Position numbers and translations under genes: made by a program. Under the pieces are notes generated by a model. That model did no database searches. It was not told where the DNA came from and saw nothing but the letters and a program-made list of their open reading frames with translations. From DATFKA01 sp035268885 (GTDB lineage: Bacteria > Bacteroidota > Bacteroidia > Chitinophagales > Saprospiraceae): a stretch of DNA of 64,000 bases. Shown in pieces: positions 7,446-15,548 of this stretch (position 1 is the stretch's first letter; each line of letters opens with the position of its first letter). Location: contig DATFKA010000108.1 of NCBI GenBank assembly GCA_035268885.1, positions 25,745 through 89,744 of the forward strand. Direction: 5' to 3'.

Positions 7446-9857
7446 TTACAATACAATATCTATTGTCAATCCTGCATCTCTGGAGTCTTTTGCCGCCTTG
7501 ATTTGATATTTACCTTCCTCCAATTGCCAGCGGTCCCCATCCTCATCCCAATAGCGCAGGTAAGAAATGGGGAATTGTAGGGTTACGGTGGCACTGGCTC
7601 CCGGTGCCAGGACTGGCGTTTTGGCGAAAGCCTGTAATTCCTGTTCGGGCCGATCAATCTGGGAATCGGGCTTAGTGCTATAAATCTGTACGACTTCTTT
7701 GCCGGGCCGATCACCTGTATTCTGAACTTCCACGTTGACGAGGATACTATCCTCTCGCACAATCACGACCAAATCACTAAGGTCGAAATCGGTATAAGAT
7801 AGTCCGGAACCAAAGGGGTAGGACACCTCTAGGGCTTCCTTATCAAAGTGGCGATAGCCGACGTAGATGCCCTCTTCGTAGCGCGTAAAGTCCACATTAG
7901 CAACTTGTTCGTCCAGGGGTTTGTCTTTTGTACCTCTGATCATGCTGAGCATATCCATGCTGCCGCCGCCCGGAGGGAAGTTGTCATGAGAGGCGTGATC
8001 TTCTACTTCGATAGGAAAAGTCATCGGTAGTTTACCGCTGGGATTTACTTTTCCAGACAGGATATCAGCGGCGGCATTCCCGCCTTCTTGTCCGCCCTGC
8101 CAGGCCAGTAAAATGGCATCGGGCTGCTCTTTCCAGGAGGCCGTTTCGATGACTCCGCCGATATTGAGTACGACCACGACCTGCTTACCCGCGGCTTGGA
8201 AGGCCTCGCAGGTGTTGCTTAGCATTTCTTGTTCTTCTTCAGACAGCCGGAAATCTCCTTCCACTATCCGGTCGCCCCCCTCGCCACTGTTGCGGCCTAT
8301 GGTTAGGATACCAATATCAGCGGTGGCTACCACTTCGGCTAGTTGCTCTTGGGTAAGGACCAACTCTGGCGGATCGTAGGGCTGGAACATGGCCTGCATC
8401 CCTTCGGGTTTATCAAACGCTTTTTCGTTATTAGCCTTGTGGGTCTCAAAGGCTTGTTTTGCCGCTGCATTGACTTCAAATCCAGCATTGCTGAGTCCCT
8501 GTTCCAGAGAGATGGTATAGGCTTCATTTACATCTCCCGAACCTGTACCCCCCGCGATAAAATCGTAGGAAGTGACTCCGATTAAGGCGATATTTTGAGT
8601 CTCGCGTAAGGGCAGTACGGCATTGTTTTTAAGGAGAACCATGCCCTCGGCAGCTGATTGACGGGCGATTTTGGCGTGTGCTGCCAGATTGGGATCATTG
8701 CCGTAGTCGTAATTCTGCATCTTTTTAGAACCCAGGATAAGTTTTAAGATACGTTTTACGGAAGTATCGATGGCCTCCTGGGATAATGCTCCGTTCTCAG
8801 CAGCTTTTTTCAGGGCTTTCCATTGCAATTTGGTGCCGGGTTCTAGTAGATCATTTCCGGCACTGATCATGGCGGGCGCATCGCGGCCCCCAAACCAATC
8901 GGACATGACGATACCCTCGAAGCCCCAGTCGTCTCTTAGCACATCGGTGAGTAGGATTTCATTTTCGGCCACGTAGCTTCCGTTTACTTTATTATAGGAA
9001 GACATAATGGTCCAGGGCTGGGCATCCTCGACAATAATCTGGAATCCTCGCAAATAGATTTCCCTTAAGGCCCGATCTGAGACGATGGCATTGTTATTAT
9101 TGCGGTTGGTCTCCTGATTATTGGCTACAAAGTGTTTTACGGAAGTACCTACGCCATTGTCTTCGATACCATTGACCATGGCGGCGCCCATTTTGCCCGT
9201 CAATAAGGGATCTTCGGAGTAGTATTCAAAATTGCGTCCGCAAAACGGATGGCGGTGAATATTGGCGCCCGGCCCCAGGATAACATCAATACCGTATTCG
9301 AGGGCTTCGCTACCCATGGCATCACCCACTTGGTAGACCAGGTCCTTATTCCAGCTGGAAGCTAGTAATGAGGCAATGGGGAAAGCGGTACAGTAGTACG
9401 TCCGGTCTTCTCCTTTACGAGTGGGCTGAATACGAAGTCCCGCCGGCCCGTCAGACAAATAAATGGTAGGAATACCCAGGCGAGGGGTGGGGACAATCGT
9501 ACCCACTGCTCCGGGAATAACCTGACCAATCTCTCCACGGCCGAGCGCGGAGGCGATTCCAGACCCCTTCAGCAGGTGAATCTTTTCCTCCTGCGTCATT
9601 TTGGAGAGCAGATCATCAGCCCGGGCCTCGATGGAGCGACGATCATCCTCGTAGATGTCTAACTGTTCGTTACCATTGCGGTCCAGAAAGGTATAAGCAT
9701 CGATGGTCAACTCCTGAATGTCTTGTTTTTCGGTGTAGTTTTTTTCAAAATCCAGAAAGGTATTTTTGAGGTACATCCAACCGCCCGCTCCGGCCATAGC
9801 CACGAGCAGAAGTAAAGAACCGAGTACGATTAAGGTTATTTTTAGCCACTTGTTCAT
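7446..9857 (-). CDS. Glycoside hydrolase family 3 beta-glucosidase-like enzyme
   Basis: This 803-residue protein has a membrane-spanning N-terminal segment or uncleaved signal (residues 7-29). An Asp-rich EF-hand-like loop follows (DRNGNEQLDIYED, 59-71), common before Bacteroidota GH3 domains. The (beta/alpha)8 domain carries KHFVANNQET (241-250) and the nucleophile in GIVMSDW (Asp320). The second domain has the acid/base Glu in GRNSGEGGDR (Glu526). A C-terminal fibronectin-III-like domain (YPFGSGLSYT to the end) completes the standard BglX-type layout and length. It should hydrolyse beta-linked glucosides or xylosides in the periplasm. The upstream spacer contains a short inverted-repeat element at 9878. 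Confidence 0.9.
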   Translation of the reverse strand: MNKWLKITLIVLGSLLLLVAMAGAGGWMYLKNTFLDFEKNYTEKQDIQELTIDAYTFLDRNGNEQLDIYEDDRRSIEARADDLLSKMTQEEKIHLLKGSGIASALGRGEIGQVIPGAVGTIVPTPRLGIPTIYLSDGPAGLRIQPTRKGEDRTYYCTAFPIASLLASSWNKDLVYQVGDAMGSEALEYGIDVILGPGANIHRHPFCGRNFEYYSEDPLLTGKMGAAMVNGIEDNGVGTSVKHFVANNQETNRNNNNAIVSDRALREIYLRGFQIIVEDAQPWTIMSSYNKVNGSYVAENEILLTDVLRDDWGFEGIVMSDWFGGRDAPAMISAGNDLLEPGTKLQWKALKKAAENGALSQEAIDTSVKRILKLILGSKKMQNYDYGNDPNLAAHAKIARQSAAEGMVLLKNNAVLPLRETQNIALIGVTSYDFIAGGTGSGDVNEAYTISLEQGLSNAGFEVNAAAKQAFETHKANNEKAFDKPEGMQAMFQPYDPPELVLTQEQLAEVVATADIGILTIGRNSGEGGDRIVEGDFRLSEEEQEMLSNTCEAFQAAGKQVVVVLNIGGVIETASWKEQPDAILLAWQGGQEGGNAAADILSGKVNPSGKLPMTFPIEVEDHASHDNFPPGGGSMDMLSMIRGTKDKPLDEQVANVDFTRYEEGIYVGYRHFDKEALEVSYPFGSGLSYTDFDLSDLVVIVREDSILVNVEVQNTGDRPGKEVVQIYSTKPDSQIDRPEQELQAFAKTPVLAPGASATVTLQFPISYLRYWDEDGDRWQLEEGKYQIKAAKDSRDAGLTIDIVL

Positions 9858-9877
9858 AAGTAGATCTTATGCTTTAT

Positions 9878-9927
9878 GAAGTTGTCTAAAGTTTTCGCGC
9901 CTTCAGCAGAAAACATTAGACAACTTC
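9878..9927. repeat. Short inverted-repeat element related to the GAAGTTGTTTAA family
   Basis: Two 19-base arms (starting GAAGTTGTCTAA and ending TTAGACAACTTC) pair with one mismatch around a 12-base loop. The outer 12 bases match the ends of the 123-bp and 172-bp repeats at 2653 and 27897 at 11 of 12 positions. It looks like an internally deleted relative. It lies 20 bases upstream of the GH3 start, where it could affect that gene's mRNA leader. Confidence 0.6.
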
Positions 9928-10034
9928 TATTATAGTATTAAAAACCGGAGACTAAAATTACCGCATTTTTTGGAAAAAAAGACTGATTTTTATCGCCGGG
10001 ATAGGGGGATCATACTTGACTTCTATTCCTTGGT

Positions 10035-11057
10035 CTATTCCTTTTTATTGGCGAAAAACCGATCGACCAGTCTGTCATTTTCAATCTCATTATAAAAGGT
10101 ATCCAGTCGATCGATAAAGTCATCCTTATCTTTTTCTCTTAGGTGGGGGTAATCTTTAACAATTTGGTAGAGTCTGGATTTCTTTTCTTTAAAGAAGCTG
10201 GCCATTTCCTGGGCTTCTTCTACACTGACGTCGTCACACAGGTAGCAGGGCTGCCGCACATCTTTAATATTTCGGGAGGAGTGGGGGACAGCATAGCTGG
10301 CGTTGACCAATCCGGCGTAATCAAAATCGTAGGGTACCGGACAGAATAACTCGTAGCCCTCGGGGCGTATAAACTCGAGATTGTGTTGGTTATGCATATA
10401 CCAGTCGGTGTTAAGAATCAGATATTGGAAGAAGCACATCCTTAAATAAGCTTCCCGGTCAATGAGTTTGCTTCGGATCCGTCCTTTTTCTACCACCGGT
10501 CCATTGAGTCGTTGGGTAAATTCACTCTCTTCTTCGATCAGAAAGGCGTAGTGTGGGCTGTCATATTTATCGCTCAATTGGACGCGGATGAGAGCGGTAC
10601 GGTAGCTAAAGGGCCCAATTTCTTCGTGTAGCTGATAGAGCAATTGCTCCCGGTGGAGTAGGGCATAGCCGCGCTTGTTATCCCAACATTGCAGCACGAG
10701 TTTGAGCTGATCTAATTTCTTGAAACCAAGATCCTGGAGGTCCCCTTTTTTAAGATTGAGTTTCAGAGGAGGAAAGTAACAAACTTGTTTACGCATATTG
10801 CCCCGGGCCCGGACTTTTCCCGAAAGGCTTTTCCATTGGCCCGCAGCATCTTGAAACCGGAAAGTAGCCGCCTGGTATTCTTCTGCCAGTTTGTGTTTGA
10901 TCAATTCGCGGGCATCGGTTTCGAGGATAACTAAGGGTACGCTGTCTTTGATACTGGTGAAGTATTGGAATAAACTTTGGTTAGAGGAGCCTGTCTGTGC
11001 CTTTAAACCGGGTTGGATCAGTAGGCAGAGCAACAAAATAAAATATGGATTACGCAT
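10035..11057 (-). CDS. CotH kinase-like exported protein
   Basis: The start at 11057 gives a 340-residue protein with a signal peptide ending LKAQ; an in-frame ATG at 11081 would add eight residues. Visible motifs are GKVRARGNMRKQ near residue 85 (CotH proteins read R.RGN), FPPLKLNLKK, LKLVLQCWDNK, the helix EQLLYQLHEEIGPFSYRTA, and LNTDWYMHNQHNLEF followed by PVPYDFDYAG, equivalent to the CotH D..HN and D.D metal-binding segments. CotH proteins phosphorylate spore-coat or secreted proteins in other bacteria. The match is by motif only and distant, so activity is uncertain. It is on the same strand as the GH3 and PPP-phosphatase genes but separated by spacers. Confidence 0.6.
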   Translation of the reverse strand: MRNPYFILLLCLLIQPGLKAQTGSSNQSLFQYFTSIKDSVPLVILETDARELIKHKLAEEYQAATFRFQDAAGQWKSLSGKVRARGNMRKQVCYFPPLKLNLKKGDLQDLGFKKLDQLKLVLQCWDNKRGYALLHREQLLYQLHEEIGPFSYRTALIRVQLSDKYDSPHYAFLIEEESEFTQRLNGPVVEKGRIRSKLIDREAYLRMCFFQYLILNTDWYMHNQHNLEFIRPEGYELFCPVPYDFDYAGLVNASYAVPHSSRNIKDVRQPCYLCDDVSVEEAQEMASFFKEKKSRLYQIVKDYPHLREKDKDDFIDRLDTFYNEIENDRLVDRFFANKKE

Positions 11058-11160
11058 GGTGCTTTGGATTAGTGTTGGCACTAAAGTACTTATTTCGTCA
11101 ACAAGTCGCTAACTTTTTCGACGGCTACTGGTATTTTATGAAATTTTGCCAGGCAGTGGC

Positions 11161-12243
11161 TTAAAGCCTGGTCCGTTCCCCAAAAATGCTGCCTCGGAAA
11201 AACGCTCCCTGTTCCCATAGCAAGATTTCTCCCGTTTTTCCAAACTTAATACTGGAATCTACTCCAATAATGCGGTTGTTGAAAAGAGGAAGAATGGCTT
11301 CGTGTGAAGTGTGGCCTACGATAATATGTTCGACCCGTAATTGCTTTAAGATTCGTTCGGCATGCCGGCGGCTCATATCCTTTTCTTCAAAGTAACCCCG
11401 GTACCAAAGTGGGCCATCCTGACCGGCCATGAATTGCAGTAAAGAGTCTTGCGCAATTTCTTCCAGGGGGGCATCCAAAGACCGCCGTCCCAGTTGGTTT
11501 ATGGTTTGTAGCTGATCGACTTTTTCTAATAGTAACTCCGAAAACCCACCGTGTACAAAGGCCATATTGTTAATCGTAATCGCCAGGGGTTTGGAGCGTA
11601 ACCAGCGACCCAAATAAGAATTTTCATTGAATAATTCGTTTAGGGGTAACTGGGTCAAGCCCATGGTGTAGCGATACTTAGGATGTAAGAAGCGCAGATC
11701 TCCCGTCAAGACCATGAGCTCATGGTTGCCCAGTAAGAAATGGACACGGCCCCGATTGCGGGTGGCCTGTTTTTCCAATTTGTGGATCAACCAAAGAATC
11801 TCGGTTACCTGATCGCCCCGGTCAAACACATCACCCACGATGACCAGGTGGCCATTACCAAAAATCCAGTTGTTCTCCTGATCAATTATTCGGTTAGAAC
11901 GCAGTAACTTCACCATGACATCATACTGACCGTGTACATCGCTGAGGGCGGCGATGGGGGCATTGGTCTCAAAATGAATTTCCTTTTGGGGAACCATTGG
12001 GTTTTCCAGGTCTTCAAAATGGATGGAGAAGTCGGGCGAAATGGTTTGTGGTAGCTCGATGGTTTCTCCCAAATTAAAGGTGCGGCTCTTCAGTTTCGTA
12101 TTTTCGATCCAGAGTGCTTTCACCTGTTGCTCTTCCATTAGCAGATAAGGTCCGTCGTCGTATCCGCTGGATTTTTTTTCGGCTTGTGCAAAGATGATCT
12201 GGGGCGAAAGCAATAATAAAATGATTATTGGGCGCATGGGCAT
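11161..12243 (-). CDS. Exported PPP-family (Shelph-like) phosphatase
   Basis: This 360-residue protein has a signal peptide ending IIFAQA (near residue 20). The PPP-phosphatase signatures follow: ALSDVHGQYD (about 97-106), LVIVGDVFDRGDQ (about 132-144), FLLGNHELM (about 169-177), and later AFVHGGFS and IIVGHTSHE for the remaining metal ligands. SDVHGQ replaces the usual GD.HG. The arrangement is that of bacterial Shewanella-like protein phosphatases. It would remove phosphate from Ser, Thr or Tyr residues, here outside the cytoplasm. Its neighbour on the same strand is the CotH-like protein, a possible exported kinase, so a kinase/phosphatase pair is conceivable but unproven. Confidence 0.8.
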   Translation of the reverse strand: MPMRPIIILLLLSPQIIFAQAEKKSSGYDDGPYLLMEEQQVKALWIENTKLKSRTFNLGETIELPQTISPDFSIHFEDLENPMVPQKEIHFETNAPIAALSDVHGQYDVMVKLLRSNRIIDQENNWIFGNGHLVIVGDVFDRGDQVTEILWLIHKLEKQATRNRGRVHFLLGNHELMVLTGDLRFLHPKYRYTMGLTQLPLNELFNENSYLGRWLRSKPLAITINNMAFVHGGFSELLLEKVDQLQTINQLGRRSLDAPLEEIAQDSLLQFMAGQDGPLWYRGYFEEKDMSRRHAERILKQLRVEHIIVGHTSHEAILPLFNNRIIGVDSSIKFGKTGEILLWEQGAFFRGSIFGERTRL

Positions 12244-12527
12244 TGGTTTCTTTCATTTTTAAAAGAACAGCTGCTTCCACCTTCTGGTTGCACACGGGAT
12301 AGCAAATAAGCTGCCTGGAAACTAATAACGATTTAGCAAATGGCTTAAGTATATCTGTGGGGTAAAGCCATGGGGTTAACCATTTACCAATGAAAGAGGG
12401 CGGGAATCGATTGTGCACAAAATTTTTTGTCGGAATGCTTAATTTTTTCCAATTTTATTTGCTCTTTTGTGCAGGCTTAGCTAAGTGTCAAAGGGAAACG
12501 AAGGGACATAAAACAAAAACAAAAACA

Positions 12528-14156
12528 ATGCAAACAGGATTTGAAACATTAGACTGGGTAGTCATTGCCCTTTATTTTGCTTTATTGCTCGGGGTAGCAG
12601 CCTGGGTAATCATGCAAAAACAAAAAACGTCGGAGGATTATTTCCTTGCTGGCCGCAACATGGGTTGGTTTGTGGTAGGTGCCTCCATATTTGCCTCTAA
12701 TATTGGTTCGGAGCACGTGGTCGGGCTGGCCGGTTCAGGGGCTGGTGATAAATTCCCACTCTTGATCTACGAATTACACGCCTGGGTAGTGGTCCTGTTG
12801 GGTTGGTTATTTTTGCCTTTTTACGTCCGGGCGAACGTTTTTACCATGCCCGAATTTCTGGAAAAACGCTTTGGCCCCCGGGCTCGCTGGTTCCTTTCTC
12901 TTTTTAGTTTGGCGGCTTACGTTCTGACGAAAGTATCGGTGACCCTCTATGCCGGAGGTATTGTCATTTCTACGCTTTTGGGTATTTCCTTCATGGCGGG
13001 CGCAATTATTACCGTTGTCCTGACCGGGATCTATACCATCCTGGGGGGGATGAGAGCGGTGGTGTATACCGAAACCTTACAGGCGGTGATTCTGGTGCTG
13101 GGAGCTGCTACGCTTACTTTTATGGGCCTCAACGTCGCTGGTGGCTGGGCTTCGGTTGTCGAGACGGTAGATACCGTACGGGTAGGTTATATGGATATGT
13201 GGCGTCCGATGGATGATCCGGATTTTCCCTGGCATTGGCTGGTCTTGTCGTCTACCATTGTCGGTATTTGGTACTGGTGTACTGATCAGGTGATTGTACA
13301 GCGGGTGCTGACCGCAAAAAATATTAAAGAAGGTCGTCGGGGTAGTATTTTTGGCGCCTTTCTGAAGCTATTGCCGGTATTCTTATTCCTGATTCCGGGG
13401 GTGATTGCGCTGGTCTTAAAAGAGCGGGGCATTCTGATGTGGGATCGGCCGGATGAAGCCTTTCCGGCACTAATGATGTTTATCCTGCCGGCCGGTTTGC
13501 GGGGCCTGGTGGCAGCGGGCCTGATGGCGGCTCTGATGTCTTCTTTAGCTTCTGTGTTCAACAGCTGTTCTACTTTGTTTACGGTAGATATTTATAAGAA
13601 ACTACGGCCCGACGCACCAGAAAAGCAACTGGTCCAGGTAGGCCGGATTGCCACCGGAGTGGTCGTGTTGTTAGGTATTGCCTGGGTGCCGATTATCGAG
13701 CGGCTAGCCGATGGTGCCCTCTACGGTTATTTACAGAATGTTCAGTCTTACATTGCGCCCCCCATTACAGCGGTTTTCCTGCTGGGTATATTCTCTAACC
13801 GGGTGAATTACAAAGGAGCACTGGCGACGTTGTTCTCCGGGCTGTTTGTAGCGGGGATCCGCCTGACTATGGAGGTGTTTAAGGACAGCTTGAACCCAGA
13901 CTCCATTTGGTTCGCCATCGCGGATATGAACTTCCTGAAGTTCTCTTCTTTCTTCTTCCTGTACTGTGTAGCCGTGACGATCATTGTATCGCTCTTCTCC
14001 GCTGCACCAATCAAGGATAAGATTCAGGGGCTTACCATGGGTTCACTTACTGCGGAACAAAAAGCAGAGAATCGCGCCAGCTACGGTTGGGTAGATATCA
14101 TTGCTTCTTTGTTTATCGTGGTGGTGGTCGCCTTTATTATGATTTATTTTAGCTAA
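12528..14156 (+). CDS. SSS-family sodium:solute symporter (sugar type)
   Basis: From the ATG at 12528 the protein has 542 residues; an upstream in-frame ATG at 12390 would add 46 poorly fitting residues and is not preferred. It starts with a membrane helix after ETLDWVV and has the SGLT-like block TSEDYFLAGRNMGWF..GASIFASNIGSEHVVGLAGSGA (residues about 30-70), where the Na-site helix and substrate helix lie. Further helices continue to the C-terminus (about 14 in all), ending in VDIIASLFIVVVVAFIM. Family members import sugars, inositol or sialic acid with Na+. No catabolic operon surrounds it, so the substrate is open; the closest motif resemblance is to vSGLT-type sugar carriers. Confidence 0.85.
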   Translation: MQTGFETLDWVVIALYFALLLGVAAWVIMQKQKTSEDYFLAGRNMGWFVVGASIFASNIGSEHVVGLAGSGAGDKFPLLIYELHAWVVVLLGWLFLPFYVRANVFTMPEFLEKRFGPRARWFLSLFSLAAYVLTKVSVTLYAGGIVISTLLGISFMAGAIITVVLTGIYTILGGMRAVVYTETLQAVILVLGAATLTFMGLNVAGGWASVVETVDTVRVGYMDMWRPMDDPDFPWHWLVLSSTIVGIWYWCTDQVIVQRVLTAKNIKEGRRGSIFGAFLKLLPVFLFLIPGVIALVLKERGILMWDRPDEAFPALMMFILPAGLRGLVAAGLMAALMSSLASVFNSCSTLFTVDIYKKLRPDAPEKQLVQVGRIATGVVVLLGIAWVPIIERLADGALYGYLQNVQSYIAPPITAVFLLGIFSNRVNYKGALATLFSGLFVAGIRLTMEVFKDSLNPDSIWFAIADMNFLKFSSFFFLYCVAVTIIVSLFSAAPIKDKIQGLTMGSLTAEQKAENRASYGWVDIIASLFIVVVVAFIMIYFS

Positions 14157-14498
14157 AGAAGGGTTCAGAAATAATGATAAGTTTGGTGTTTTAGGGGTTA
14201 AGCGGATGAAAGGTCTAATTATTGCTATAAAAAATTAACTTTATTGGGCTTCAGCGAAACGCTGCAGAATATTTCATAGTGTGATCAATCAGTGTTCTTC
14301 TAATCCCTTGACAAATAGTATCTTATTTGTGGTACTGTTTTTTCTGGATGCCAGCGAATAAAGGCGGTCCGAATTTATTTATTTGGTAAAAAACGGTTTT
14401 TGCCATTGGTTAATTTGCGTTGGGGCTTTTTAGTTATATTATTTTTATCTATAATTGTTGCGGTATTATTTTATTCGTTACACACAATTTTACACACA
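14157..14498. other. 342-bp spacer before the M57 protease gene
   Basis: No gene is visible. It holds a minimal CAGCG-AAA-CGCTG hairpin at 14252-14264. Just before the protease start there are two direct copies of TTACACACAAT (14478-14488 and 14490-14500), the second touching the ATG. These could be a regulator site but nothing else supports that. Confidence 0.4.
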
Positions 14499-15479
14499 AT
14501 GATTAGATTAACTTATTCCCTTCTTATTTTGCTAGGGGTTACCATTTTAGTTTCCTCCTGTGAAAAAGAAGACCTTGACGCACGTGGCGAAGTGCCACAA
14601 GAAGTAATTACGCAACTTCGTAACTTGGGTTTCAATCCGGATGGCATTGAAAAAGTCGACGAGGGTTACCGCATTGAAAGAGACATTATCATCACGGAAG
14701 AGTTCCTGAATTCTGAAATTCATGAGCATCGCGTACCCAATGCAGAACAGTACAGCACCAATAATTTGGTAAGCACTGGTGGTAGTCGTACGATTACGAT
14801 CTATATGAGTGCACCACAGCCTTCCAGTGGAGCGAGTACAGTATCGGGTGGCAGTTCTTCTACCACACCTGGTGGTGGTGGTGGCGGCGTTGGCGGTCCA
14901 GCTGATGCGCCCGGTGGTAACCCAGGTCCTCCAGGAGGAGGCGGCGGCGGCGGTGGCGGCGGCAACGATGGCGGCAGCTTCCAATTTGATCAGGCTTATG
15001 CCGACGCCCTGGCAGATGCGATTGGACGGTACAACTCAGAAAACCTGGAGATTACCTTCTCAAGAACTTCAGATCAGGCTTCCGCGGATATTGTGTTCAC
15101 ACGTCTGAGCAAGAGAGATGAACGCCGTGGTATCTTAGGATCTGCCGGATTTCCTACCTCAGGTGGTGATCCCTACAATGAAATCAGAATGAGTGGTGTT
15201 ATTCAGTCTAGCTACGGTTGGAGCACAGCAGCCATTGCTACGGTAATTGCACACGAGATGGGCCACTGTATTGGTTTCCGTCACACCGATTATTTTGATC
15301 GCTCGATCAGCTGTGGTAGTGGTGGAGATGAAGGGGCTAGTACCGTTGGGGCTAACCATATTCCAGGTACTCCGACCGGGGCTTCTTTAGCGGATCAGAG
15401 CTTTATGTTGTCTTGTACTGGTGGTGGCGATCGTCCATTCAATGCAGATGACAAAGTAGCACTGGACTTCTTGTATTAA
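14499..15479 (+). CDS. M57-type (dual-action HEIGH) zinc metalloprotease lipoprotein
   Basis: The ATG at 14499 gives a 326-residue protein with a lipoprotein signal (TILVSSC, Cys21); the longer frame from 14400 would bury this signal. A pro-region follows, then a glycine/proline-rich linker (residues about 125-160) and a catalytic domain with AHEMGHCIGFRHTD, the extended HExxHxxGxxH zinc site (His252, Glu253, His256, His262) plus the family's conserved Asp. This matches the peptidase M57 group of surface proteases. The linker probably holds the protease away from the outer membrane. A strong hairpin terminator lies after the stop. It is the first of three secreted proteases in a row. Confidence 0.85.
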   Translation: MIRLTYSLLILLGVTILVSSCEKEDLDARGEVPQEVITQLRNLGFNPDGIEKVDEGYRIERDIIITEEFLNSEIHEHRVPNAEQYSTNNLVSTGGSRTITIYMSAPQPSSGASTVSGGSSSTTPGGGGGGVGGPADAPGGNPGPPGGGGGGGGGGNDGGSFQFDQAYADALADAIGRYNSENLEITFSRTSDQASADIVFTRLSKRDERRGILGSAGFPTSGGDPYNEIRMSGVIQSSYGWSTAAIATVIAHEMGHCIGFRHTDYFDRSISCGSGGDEGASTVGANHIPGTPTGASLADQSFMLSCTGGGDRPFNADDKVALDFLY

Positions 15480-15516
15480 TGAGTGAGAAATGAGAGAAAC
15501 TGCTCAGGCAGTTGGG

Positions 15517-15547
15517 AAGGGTTGACCGTGTATTTTGGTCAGCCCTT
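15517..15547. terminator. Bidirectional terminator between converging protease genes
   Basis: An 11-bp stem (AAGGGTTGACC / GGTCAGCCCTT, one G-U pair) with a 9-base loop lies between the M57 stop (15479) and the S8 peptidase stop (15549). A pyrimidine-rich tail (TCTATTTTA) follows on the plus strand. Confidence 0.75.
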
Positions 15548-15548
15548 T

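Noticed and set aside
12390..12527. Longer N-terminus for the SSS symporter
   Set aside because: The extra 46 residues resemble no family start, and the ATG at 12528 begins right before the first conserved helix after an A-rich leader.
14892..14984. Reverse-strand ORF across the glycine-rich linker (14547-14984)
   Set aside because: It is a shadow of the M57 protease gene created by its GC-rich glycine codons.
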